Shown: positions 11,291 to 21,247 of the stretch, in pieces | How the letters are laid out: every line of letters starts with the position of its first letter | Position numbering within the stretch: position 1 is the stretch's first letter | NCBI GenBank assembly: GCA_013398295.1 | Contig: VZSF01003928.1 | Coordinates: 124,001-188,000, forward strand | DNA from: Chionis minor | Lineage: Eukaryota > Chordata > Aves > Charadriiformes > Chionididae | Length of the DNA: 64,000 bases | Direction: 5' to 3' | Program-made: the position numbers and the translations under genes | Notes under the pieces: generated by a model | The model's database searches: none | The model's input: only the letters and a program-made list of their open reading frames with translations | Told to the model about the DNA's origin: nothing

Positions 11291-12529
11291 TTCCCCCTGC
11301 GTCCCTGGTGCGCTGCCGGCATAGCGAGGGAAGGCAGTGACCCTTCCAGAGTGGCTGTGCCCCTGTCATACTGGGGGGTCTGGGGCACCCGTTGAGGCCG
11401 AGGACAGGTCCCCACGGATTGAATGCACGACTTCAGTCAACCGCCTTCCGCAGCACCCCGAGGGACAGCCGAGCCAACGGTGGTGTTTTCCATGGGGTTT
11501 GATGCCAGGTCATTCTTCGTGCTGGCTACCATGGGCAACCATCATTTTGAATCAGAAGTGGTTGCACAGCCTAGAGCATCCCACTGCTGCACACCCTCAT
11601 TTTGTTTTCTCTTTAGTGGGGCCCACAGAGGTCAGACCACGCTGGGGAATCACGTCTCTGTGAATGGGCATCTCACCGGGAGACACCGAGGTGCTGCAAC
11701 TGAAATCCTCCTGCACTCTGCCCCAAAGCTCTTGCGACAGAGGCAAGGGTCATCCCAGCTCCAAGTTCACAGAGCTTCCTCACTCCAACCCATACTCAGT
11801 CTTCCTCTTCTCTGACATCATGTTTCCCTTCAGCCTTCCCCAAACAGAGAGGCACCAAAAGAGATGTCAAAAGCAATCATCCCTGTAAACATGAAAAACC
11901 TGCAGCCACCCTTCCTTAACAGCCAGGCTTCCCACTGGCTCTGCACTCACTGAGAATCTACAGCAAAGCAAGGAGAAAATGGAGGAAAAAAATAAAGTGC
12001 TGCCCAAGGCGAGTTGTCAGCAGGTTGTTTTCTCTGCTGAGCCCAGGCTGGGAGAATAGCCTCTCCCACAGGAGACCCATGCTGTCGGAGACCTGAGCTT
12101 TCAGGCCAGAGGTAAAGCTGAGGACCAGACCATTTCTAGCCATTATAGATCCTGTGGTCCTTTTTTTATAAGATTAAAAGTGATAAGCCCAGTGTCATGG
12201 CTAAATTCCAGCTCAGGTGATTACATGCTCCCTATCTTAACCCGCCCCTTGCCCCTCCACAGGTCTCACTGGATGGAGTAAGAGCAAGCCAATACTCGCT
12301 CAATAATTTACATTCATCTTACAGAGGAGGCGCAACAAAAACAGCAAGCCAGGCTCAGGGAAGACTATGTTCAGAAGTATGTGAAGCCAAAAAGACTTTG
12401 ACAAGTGCAGATAAGCAAAAAAGTGCTTTAACTGTCTACCAGGCAGAATGCTTTCTTAAAAAGCTGATGAGGAATTTAGAGATTTGTGCGCATTTGATTG
12501 TGTGTCTGATCATATGTCCTATTGCTATA
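11291..12529. other. Non-coding stretch without recognisable features
   Basis: No gene recognised. Overlapping plus-strand open frames at 11337-11888 (108 and 130 codons) have no domain, and overlap one another out of frame. No repeat family was identified. Confidence 0.5.
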
Positions 12530-12800
12530 GATCCAGCCTTAAAATATTGCTAAGGATGCAGCCTTACAATACATATTGATGTGAGGACCATTAACAATGA
12601 GAACTACGTAAGTACTGGGCTTGACCAGATGGCAGAAAGATTTTTGCATTTTCTCATCATACAGTTACCGATGGCTCTGCACCATCATCATAATAGCTTT
12701 GTCCTCCAGCTGTATAGTCATAATTGCATTTTATTTTTGTATTTCTTTGCAATTTAGTGCTAAGCGCAGCTCTTAAAATGGCTGCTTTTGTTCCACATAG
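12530..12800. promoter_or_regulatory. Putative conserved non-coding block
   Basis: The segment carries AAAATATTGCTAAGG, ACATATTGATG, ACCATTAACAATGAG and CATAATTGCATTTTATTTTTG. The second of these is a CUX/onecut-like core, and the third has a SOX-like ACAATG. There is no coherent frame and no repeat match. A further GATA-rich patch (TTATCAGTC...AGATAAGATG) lies nearby at 13043-13072. Confidence 0.25.
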
Positions 12801-13784
12801 GACCATTCCCTCCCTGTGCTGGCTGGCTCTAACTTCTGTTGTGACAATATGTTTATCTTCTCTAATATTTGTTTACCCTTTTTTATTCCACCTATTTTCT
12901 TTGACATACATTTTTAATTAGATGCACTCCTCTGCCTGCTAACACATTCATTTAGAAAGCACCGTGCTCACTATTGCTGCAAATCTCTGTTGTACGCTTA
13001 AAAGGTCAAGTCTATTTCTTGCAATAACCTTTGTCTGGCCACGTTATCAGTCATACATCACAGATAAGATGATCCCTAAGGAGACCACTTGTACTCAAAA
13101 ATTTATTCAAATCTTTTTCCTTTGGTGACAAGGACTTGAAAACATGAGGGGTAACAGTATCACACCACTACAGTAATAATTACTTTTTACTTTTGGAGAG
13201 AATACACCTTTTGCAAGGGGGACACTTCCTTCTAGACTCATGGCACGCTTGAAACCTCTGGAGATTTTGTTCAACACGATGTTGTTCTCTCCGAACTGGC
13301 ACCCGCTGACGAGCCCCTGACATCCAAGCTTCCTATGGGTAGCGGATTTGGGGATTGCTTGCCCTCTGTGCATTTCTCTGAAATTTCTTAGATAACTGGG
13401 AAGCACTGGAGCCATCTGATTCAACCCACCACAAGAGATAACAACCTTCCATTTGTTTTCCCCAAGCTCATGCCCAGGATGAGGCACGGGAAAGAAAGTG
13501 ACAGCGCTGGAAGTTGAGGGCTCATTCTCCTCTCCCTGCCCCATGAGTGGGACAGGGTGCCACAGCATGGCTGGGGCGCTGCAGGGACGGCTTCAGCTTT
13601 GCAAAATAAGGCAGGTACCAGGCTTGTGCAGTCAACTGGAAAGCATCTGGGGATACTGACTGCAACGGGCGATACTGACCGCAACAGTTTGCCCTTTTTC
13701 CTCTCTCAGGAGGGTCACAAGCAGCCCTGGGTGCCTCCACATGGCTGTGCAGGGAAGGCAGCCCTTCTGGTCTAAAGGAGACCA
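12801..13784. other. Non-coding stretch, no recognisable gene
   Basis: T-rich DNA at 12840-12920 gives a hydrophobic open frame without meaning. The minus-strand frame at 13107-13568 (153 codons) has no recognisable domain. Two GATA-type sites lie near 13043-13072. Confidence 0.5.
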
Positions 13785-13858
13785 TGCTGAGGCATGGAGA
13801 GGTGACCTGACTTCACCCAGGTCAGTGGCAGAGCTAGAACTGGGATTTGAGCTGGGAG
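13785..13858 (-). mobile_element. MIR-type SINE relic, minus strand
   Basis: On the plus strand this reads as the reverse complement of the MIR core: GCTGAGGCATGGAGAGGTGACC, then CACCCAGGTCAGTGGCAGAG, then TGGGATTTGAGC. The order and spacing fit the consensus 'actgaggc...gaggt...gcccaaggtca...gtggcagagctgggatttgaac'. The two ends are lost. Confidence 0.75.
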
Positions 13859-13969
13859 CAGGAATCAAAATAGATTGAAATCACGCTTTGCGGATGTCCC
13901 AACTTTGCCTCATGCCAGCCTCAGCAGCTATGCAGCTCTCTAAAGAGTCAGCTCAGGGGTGCAATTGAA

Positions 13970-14057
13970 AATGCCAGGACAAGGGAGGTGGTGGGAAATT
14001 ATGGACAGGCAGGCAGAGGGCTGCAGCATCGTCTCAAAACAGCTTACACCAACCACA
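13970..14057 (+). repeat. 88-bp local duplication, copy 1
   Basis: This 88-base segment is repeated without gaps at 14645-14732. I count 11 differences (about 87.5% identity), ten of them transitions and one a transversion, which fits decay by mutation after one duplication event. The flanks of the two copies are unrelated. It does not match CR1 or MIR as I know them. It may be a local duplication or two copies of an unrecognised interspersed repeat. Confidence 0.85.
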
Positions 14058-14644
14058 GACCCACGCCTCGAGCAGCCCTGACTCAACCTTGTGCATTTAT
14101 TACCTCCTCAGGTGTACAGCAGTTGGACACCTATCTCAAGCCAAGTAACTGAACCACTTCCAAGACAAGCCAGGCTCTCCTCAGCACTGCTTCAGCACTG
14201 TAATTAATTCACCAGCCTTTCCCTTTCCCCTCCCGGTGCCAGGTCAGCAAATTCACTGTTATGCCAGTTACTAAAACTGTATCTTGCTTTCTCTGGCAGT
14301 TTATCAATTTTATTGGCGTGAATATGTCTTCCCCAGACAGCCTTCTGAAGTAAACGTATGGTAGAACAAACAGCTGAAAGCGTGCAGGACAGACAGAGCA
14401 AAAAGCTTGCATGATATACGGGGCGGGAGGCTGGGAGAGCAAGATGGAGCCCTTGCACAAAGCGGAGAAGAAAGCTTGCCTGAGCCCAAGAGAGACATCG
14501 CCCGTACCCAAAGAAGCTGTGGAACGGCTCCTCTGGGATCAGTGGTGGGCAACACTGGCATTGCCTGTGCTCACAGCCACATGCTGGTTTTAAAGCCCCA
14601 GGGCAAGATGTGCAACCCAGGGCCAACTTTCAGCTAGCCTCCAC
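14058..14644. other. Spacer between the two 88-bp copies
   Basis: Unique-looking sequence. Open frames on both strands at 14204-14637 are shadows of each other and have no domain. No gene or named repeat is seen. Confidence 0.5.
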
Positions 14645-14732
14645 AATGCCAGGACAGGGGAGATGGTGGTAAGTCACGGATAGGCAGGCAGAAGGCTGCA
14701 GCATCATCTCAAAACAGTTTACACCAGCCACA
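14645..14732 (+). repeat. 88-bp local duplication, copy 2
   Basis: Direct-orientation partner of 13970-14057, with the start of the copies 675 bases apart. The same 88 positions align without a gap. The upstream copy retains GGGAAATTATGG where this copy has GGTAAGTCACGG, showing the clustered transitions. Confidence 0.85.
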
Positions 14733-14984
14733 CCAAAAGCACTCGCTTTTGAAGGAATACATTTCTGGTTTCTGGGATGCTGCAAGAAGCCTACTGTGAA
14801 ACATGGCAAAATAAGACACACCCTGGCTACCTGTGAGTTATCAGGTACAAGAAGCACTCCTGTATGATGGAAAACAAGCTGCTAAAATAAAGATGTCAGC
14901 TCTCCAGCTGTGTAATGCTGTGTAACCAGGGGTCCACACTGTGAAGACACATGCCTACCAGCCTTCTCTGCTTTCAAAATGCTC

Positions 14985-15300
14985 CTCAGATTTCATTGCC
15001 ATCTCAAAGCTGATTATATTTACCCTCCAGGTATTGTCTGCATTGTATTTTAATAATCTGCCCACCTGTTATTATTTTCTCTCCCAAATCTGTCGCTCTT
15101 CAGCAGTGCTGTAATTTAACTCCAGTTGAAGGCTGCTTGGGTTTGGATGACAATGTTTTCTCTATTAGTACCTGCCAGAAACAAAGCTGAAGCTCGTCAA
15201 ATGATAAATGATCATAACCGCCTTTCAGTCTTTGAGATTTATTTAGATGGTGATGCAGAGAAAAAGAAGCTGAAATGCGTTCGGTCATTGCAGCCCCACT
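14985..15300. promoter_or_regulatory. Putative conserved non-coding block (strongest texture)
   Basis: About 300 bases of non-repetitive AT-leaning DNA contain GCTGATTATATTTACC, TTTTAATAATCTGCC, GCTGTAATTTAACTCC and AAATGATAAATGATCATAACCG. Repeated ATTA/TAAT and ATAAATGATC cores suggest homeodomain, POU or MEIS-like binding. One plus-strand frame (15126-15332) is open but has no recognisable domain. Sequences like this are usually deeply conserved enhancers, but conservation is untested here. Confidence 0.35.
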
Positions 15301-17415
15301 GCGGGCAAGTGTCGTCCCCAATCATGACATGACCCACCAATCAGGGATGCCTGCTGGCCTCAGAAGTTTTCTAATGACAGTTGTGGCACTGCCACACATG
15401 TCCAGTGTGCTATTTTCTCCCATCTCTTCTCTTCCAGGGGAAGGTGAAAATCAAGAGCAGATGCTGGTTTTCTGGCAGTATGGTAAAAGGGCAAGAGAGA
15501 GAGGGTCCCACTTGATCTACCACATCTCCATGGCGTCCAGGCTGTATTAAAAGAGATGGCAACTTCCTGCCCAAAGTAAATCTGATCCTGGTGAAAATAA
15601 AACACACACAGCCCCTCCAATATCAAATGTAAATATACATTTACGTGTATATTTAGGAAGGGGTAGGAAAAGCTCCTTCCTGTACTTTGTGGGTGACTAG
15701 CAGAAGCCCCACAGGACTTGGGCTCCTTTTGCAAAATTAAGAGAACTCTGAAACAGGCTGAATCTGTAAAGCCAAGGCTCTGCTATCCAGCAAATGCACA
15801 TTCAAGCTAGCTTTTTTGTGCAGGCCTCGTATTTCCCTTGGCCAGCATCTCTTTCAACTGTGCAACATGACATTTTACATACCCAGCAATACCAGTCAAG
15901 ATCTGTAGCATCTCATCCCTGAGAGGAAAGCAGAGAAAAAAAATACTGTATCATTGCACTAAAGTAATTCTGATCTGGCCTGGGGGTATATTATAATGAG
16001 GCTTCACTCCCTGGTATGCTTCCAGAGGTTTCCATTTCCTCACTGTCACTTCCTCTTGGGTAAGTTTGCCTGCACTGTTTGCACAGCTGTCAAGTCCACT
16101 GGAGATGCCAGGAGACTGACAGCCGCTCACACAACCGCACCATCCTGCAACACAACTCTCCTGGCTGGCCCCACATCCCTGCCAGCGCTGCCACCTCCCT
16201 CCTGCATGACACCAGCCACCCATGCAGCAGCCGCCAACCTGCTCCCTGCCTCTGAAGCTGCCTGTGAGAAGGACCCAGCCAAGGAGTCGCCTCATTCCCT
16301 GGCAGGGAGCAGGTGGAGAGAAGAGCAGGACGGTCTCTGTGCACAGGTTTGTTCCCAGGTGCAGAGTCAGTCCATGGTTGCTCCCTGCTGGCACACATCC
16401 TCACCACCATGTGTTCATGCTGACTGGCTTCACCAAAGATGGCAGCACATAGCTCCTTGAGTTGACATGGGCTTGGACACAGAGGGGGAGGACCATTCTT
16501 GTCCTGTACCATCTGCCAGCCAACAAGCTGCTGTCTCACACTCGTGGGTTTGGGATGCCTTCAAGGAAGGAAGCGTCTTGACCTTTGCCTGGACAAGCAC
16601 TTTAGACTTTTGTGGAGTGCCAGGATCCTTTGCTCTTTAGACAACCATCTCATAGCCTTCTCTCAGAGACGCATGATGACCGTGACATGATGACAAGCAA
16701 GCTGCTTTTCACTAGAGGTTGGCAGGCAAGGAAGGCAAGACCCAGTAATGCAACCCACCCAAATTTTATCCAGGCCAATTGATCAAGAGGTTCACTGAGC
16801 ACTGCTGGAGCCAGAATTCAATCACATGTCCTGAAGCAAGATAACACCAGACTGCACCAGAAGTGGGCCATAATGCAGAGAGATGTAGCCTCCCAGCCCA
16901 ACAGGATAGCTGCAAGTCAGCAAACATTACAAGCCAATACAACTCCACGTGAGAAAGACGCCTTCAGGTCCTCAAGAAGCCAGATCTCAAAACTTGGATG
17001 TCTGCATCAACATCATGTTACAGACCCTAATTTTCTGCATTTTGTTGTAGACTGCAGTTATTCAGAGCTGCCTGCCTGTGGGTAGGAGGTGAAGGATTGA
17101 TCCTGCAGCTGCTGTTGGTTGCATTATTCAGTTCTATGGTCAGTGTCTGACAGCGGCAGGATTTTCCTCTCTAGAGGTGTCTGGAAATTTTCCAGCATGA
17201 AAGCTTCTATTGTGTAGCTGGTGCTGTTACCTCCGTGGAAAGACAAGGATGCACCCCTTCACTGGTGATTTCTGAGGTGACAGCAGCTGTCAGACCCTTG
17301 CAGAGAAGGCGAACATAACAATTGCAAGAAACTTGCTATTATTCTGTCAGGTAAAATGTCTATGTGGATGCTGAGACATCCCAGGCAAGTCCAGCTTGAC
17401 TGCTCTCCAATCAGT
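15301..17415. other. Non-coding stretch, about 2.1 kb
   Basis: No gene supported. A 7-bp inverted repeat with a 4-base loop (AAATGTA AATA TACATTT, 15625-15642) lies in an AT-rich patch after an AATAAA string at 15597. The 15951-16540 part is GC-richer and has overlapping open frames on both strands of about 150 codons, none with a recognisable domain. Confidence 0.5.
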
Positions 17416-17419
17416 CTTG

Positions 17420-17560
17420 TTAGGAGCTCAGTTTATTACATTTTATTATTGCTAGGCTGAGTTCATTTGGGGGCCTCTTAATTACAATGCAGTCTGCTTT
17501 GGAAATAAAACCTGCAACGGTGTCTGCGAGCAGTCACAGAGCAGAGAATTATACCAGGCG
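17420..17560. promoter_or_regulatory. Putative conserved non-coding block
   Basis: The segment contains TTTATTACATTTTATTATTG, CTCTTAATTACAATGCAG and GGAAATAAAACC. The TTAATTACAATG string joins a homeodomain core to a SOX-like core. Non-repetitive, no frame. Confidence 0.3.
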
Positions 17561-18434
17561 AGCTAAAAAAAGACGTTAGAAGCAAACCTTCAGCTGTAAA
17601 GGTCTCCAATTTATGGCCAGGCAGGTTACTGCAGGGGCACTCAAGCCGAGTCACTCTGCGTTAGGATGATGAAGATGGGGAGCAGCCGCCCAGGGTTAGA
17701 GCCGCGGCAGAGCGCGGGCACCACGTCACAGCGTTCACTGCGCTGGTACCTGGTGCCACGGCCTTTGGACAGCTGATGCGCAAAACAGGAACGCATTTCA
17801 GGGAGGCGTGGGGGGTGTCGTGCAGGTTTGGGGAGAAAGGCAGAAAGGAGCAGGAGAACAGATGAGTATAAGGTGAGGAATTTGTGTGTGTTACAGATAG
17901 GTTCCCAAGGGCAGCTGTAAACTTGGAAAACGCGTTATGTTTTGGAGATTAATGAGGTGAGATGGTTGCAGTGGGAACCCATTCTAGGCAATGCGCTCTG
18001 CCAGCAAAAACTCTGCAAACTCTATGGAAAACATGCAGGCAACTGGGGGGGGGGGATGTGTAAGCATATGGAGGGGATCAACTGTACACAGGAAGCAGCA
18101 GTCCCCAGCAGTGTACAGGCAGACTTCATGTTGGGAGGGGTGGTTGGGTCTATTTTTAACAAGTAAGAAGGCTGCAGCATAGCCACCACTAGAAGCACTC
18201 AAGTAGATGCTTCATCTGTCAGGAGAGTGACGCTGCCTCTTCTGCATGGGCACAATCGTGGGACAACAAAGGACTAGCGCATTAGGTGGCTGCCACTGTG
18301 CTCCAACCATGGTCCCTCTGAATGCCTCCAAAAGCACAGACAGTGCACAAACCCTTCGTAAGAAAACTTGGATCCCTCCTGCCTGTGATAAGGGCGAACC
18401 TCCCTACACTGCGACTGGGGCTCTGCCATCCCGA
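17561..18434. other. Non-coding stretch with a small CpG cluster and G run
   Basis: A mini CpG cluster occurs at 17680-17760, too small to call an island. A run of eleven G lies at about 18043-18053. No gene or repeat family was recognised. Confidence 0.5.
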
Positions 18435-18530
18435 AAGGACAGGTCTGCAATTTTTAAGCCTTATTGAAACGTTAATAATTGGCGCACCGATTCGGCAGGG
18501 CAAACCAAGCAGCACATGCAAAATCAACAT
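18435..18530. promoter_or_regulatory. Putative conserved non-coding block
   Basis: A short non-repetitive segment with GCAATTTTTAAGCC, GAAACGTTAATAATTGGCGC and CCGATTCGGC (partly palindromic). The CpGs embedded in AT-rich DNA suggest constraint, but this is unverified. Confidence 0.2.
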
Positions 18531-18983
18531 GGGCACGGTGTGAGGCTTTTCTAACTCCAAGCAACTTGGCACCACCACAGCTCCCCCCATTTCACTGAAG
18601 AGAGCTGCTCTCAGCAGAGTCCGGGGATGTGTCACGCCACCAGCGTTCACCAAATCCTTCCCAGACCTTACCAGAGAGACATGAGGACTGACACCCCACT
18701 ACAATTTGACAGCAGACAGATTTAACAGTGACAGTGAGGGGTAAAGCATTACTGAAAAGTGGAAGTTTGCAACACGTTTCCACTGAAAATCACAAGAAGC
18801 ACTGGTGCTGTTTGCTTCTTCATATAAAAAAAAAAAAAGTGTGGAGAAGGGGACAAAACGTGTGTGGTCTCAGGCAGTCCAGCCCTGGCTATGCAGAACA
18901 ATTTACTACTATGGGGTCTCGCCTCCAGCATTTTCTTGTGCCTTAAACAGTGATGTTCTTATCATTGTCACTCATAAGCCAGA
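18531..18983. other. Non-coding stretch without recognisable features
   Basis: Apart from an A run at 18826-18838, there is no structured element, gene or repeat that I can name. Confidence 0.5.
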
Positions 18984-19345
18984 CCAATAGATGTCTATTG
19001 GAAGCTTTTCTTGATATTCCACCTACATTTCTTTCCCTGAGCATTATCACATCACTCCTACTTATATACCTCCTGCTACCCTTCTAAGCAGCTCCTCTCC
19101 CTGAAGTTCACACCCTTCAAATTACAGGAAGACAGTTAGGTTTCCCCTCTTAATCACCAATTACCCATGATAAACACACTTAGTTGCTTTAATCTTTCCT
19201 CATACCTCGGCTCCCCTCCAGCACCCTAATTGTTGTTATTATTCTTTGAACTCCTTCTAACTTGCCTGCCTCTGTGGCAAGGAGATATCTGGAGCTGAGC
19301 ACCCAGGTTTGGGTGGGATCTGACCAAAGCTGCACGCTAATTTCA
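18984..19345 (-). mobile_element. Ancient CR1-like LINE 3' fragment, minus strand
   Basis: The reverse complement follows the end of CR1 ORF2 and beyond. It has a 'gttcaaagaa' block, then GAGGGGAGCCGAGGTATGAG (the 'tatgaggaaaggtt' region), then AAAGCAACTAAGTGTGTTTA, and finally GGTGGAATATCAAGAAAAGC, equivalent to the consensus 'ggttggatatcaggaaaaac'. On the plus strand, TTTGAACTCCTTCTAACTTG and GAGCACCCAGGTTTGGGTGG are the mirror of the 5' part. The copy is heavily decayed and has no usable frame. Its lower boundary coincides with a small palindrome, CCAATAG ATGT CTATTGG (18984-19001). Confidence 0.75.
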
Positions 19346-19404
19346 TCATTAGCAAGATTAGGCATCTCTGGCAGGATGCGAGTGTTTGTTCATTCGCACA
19401 TCTC

Positions 19405-19530
19405 GTTGCTCGTGGCACGGCTGTCCTCCAGCCGTCTGCAGTTTCCTACTCCCACTGTCATTTGTTGGTTTTATTTAACCAAGGGATTAAAAGATTTCAG
19501 GACGGTAATTACAATGATCGCTTGAGTGCC
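19405..19530. promoter_or_regulatory. Putative conserved non-coding block
   Basis: This segment has GTTGGTTTTATTTAACC, GGGATTAAAAGATTTCAGG and CGGTAATTACAATGATCGC. GGATTAA is a bicoid/OTX-type core, and TAATTACAATGATC again joins a homeodomain core to a SOX-like core. No frame or repeat is visible. Confidence 0.3.
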
Positions 19531-21129
19531 GCCTCTGAAGCCTGACGGCACGCCAGACGTCCTCCAGTTCTGCATGGCATGTCCTCTGGACATGGGAAGT
19601 GCCCGCCGGGATGGGTCAGGCAGCGCTCCCACGCTCACAGCCTCTGCAAGCCATCTCCACCCATACCAAGCTGCGCCCAGAGCAAATATGCATGGGTTGA
19701 ATGCCATGGACACAGGCAGGAGGGCCGCAGAGGGCATATGCAGGAACTTGGTGCCCTCTGAAAGTTCAGGCACTGCCTTGTCATCACTGGGCCTGCCAAG
19801 GAAGATTGTGCACGAGTCCGATAGCGCTATCCACAAACACGGACTGAATCTAGGGCAGGAAAGGCAGCTAGGGATGCTGTGAAGCAGCAATGGTAATCTT
19901 TTACTGTCGAGGAAAAGGCAGCATAAAAGGCACCCACACATGGCTGTAGAGTCCCATTAGCTCTGGCATACTGAGCCAGAATGAAAAGAGTATCTGGTGA
20001 TACATGACCACAGTATCGAACGATGATAGTCTGTCACTGAACTGCTTATAGCTGGAGCACAGGCTGGAAAGTGTCCTACAGGTAGACCTACAATAGTCTT
20101 CTGCATGATGCACACTGGGCAGAAATGGAGGGATGTCATATATTTTCAATTTGTTACCTTTCTGCATATGTTCCAGGAACAAATTTCCATAAAATGGAGC
20201 TAATGAGTCTTGCCTGGTTTGAGACACAGAGCTGAAAAGCCCTCCACATAAGGAACAGGCAGTATTAATAATATATTAGGCTTCTCTGCAATACCGTTCT
20301 CATAGCTGAGAACATACGTGACCCTGTGCAAACTTCATCATCTCTCATCTCTATGCCTTGGGGGCTTCAGGGTAATTTCAAACTTTGAAAGCATTTCTCT
20401 CCACTTGCTCCGGCTTCTGTTGTTCCTAGAGAGCCGTCCAAATTTCACAACATCACCTGAGTAGTAGATAAGTAAAAATTGCCTCAGCCATAGAGGAGAA
20501 ATCTAGGTTAATTATGTTGATAACTTAACCCTCGGGCTAATCTCTAGTCCATTAAGGTAAGCAGATGGTGAGCTCACTGCAGGGAAGAGGAAGAGAGGAC
20601 GGAGTAGCAGCTCCCATTCACAACAGGCAGGACCAGACATGTCCCTGAGAGGCTGGGCATTCCCAGCCTGCTCCCTTCCCCCACGGATGGGTTTCCTTTG
20701 CACCCATGACCGGCAAGGTGATCCAGAAAGCGAAGCACAGAGCCACCAAACAAAGGTCCACACAAGATCAGGCTTTTTTGGTGTGATTCAAGTCATCAGT
20801 GGTTGAAAGCAGGGAGGGATAGGGAATAGGAGGCACTTATGGTTAGGTCCTGTTGGCTGGCATACCTGAAACGGAGTAGTTAAACAATATATCCATAGGA
20901 AATAAAGGTCAGACACAAGGTGTCATTGCATGAAGAGAGGAGAAGCATTCACAAAGTAGTCTTCTGATCAAAGCAGGCACTGAAAGCCCTCCCAGGAGCA
21001 CTATTGGGTGGGCTATGTCCCTCCCAAGGTGACAGAGAAGGAGGACCCTGTGGTCAGTGCACAGGGCTAGGAATAGGTGTCCCAGCTCCCATCTCCAATT
21101 CTTTCAGTGATGAGTGGATCAAGCAAGCA
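19531..21129. other. Non-coding stretch without recognisable features
   Basis: No gene supported. A plus-strand frame at 19526-19882 (118 codons) and minus-strand frames at 19471-20227 show no domain. An AT-rich patch at 20495-20560 (GTTAATTATGTTGATAACTTAACC) has homeodomain-like motifs. Confidence 0.5.
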
Positions 21130-21247
21130 GGAGCAAGGCATTTTGTCTCAGTTTCTCCATTTGTAAAGAATTCCTTCTACACCTTGCAGGGGGATTTTTT
21201 AAAGCTTAAATGCCTGTAAAGAGGTTTCCGACCCTCAGATGAAAAGG
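21130..21247 (+). mobile_element. MIR-type SINE relic, plus strand
   Basis: The series TCTCAGTTTCTCCATTTGT, then TTGCAGGGGGATTTTTTAAAGC, then TTAAATGCCTGTAAAG, then ACCCTCAGATGAAAAG tracks the 3' half of the MIR consensus in order ('cctcagtttctccatctgtaaaa...tcgcagggg...ttaaatg...taaagcgctttgagatcctcagatgaaaag'). This is one of the best-preserved MIR copies in the window. Confidence 0.8.
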
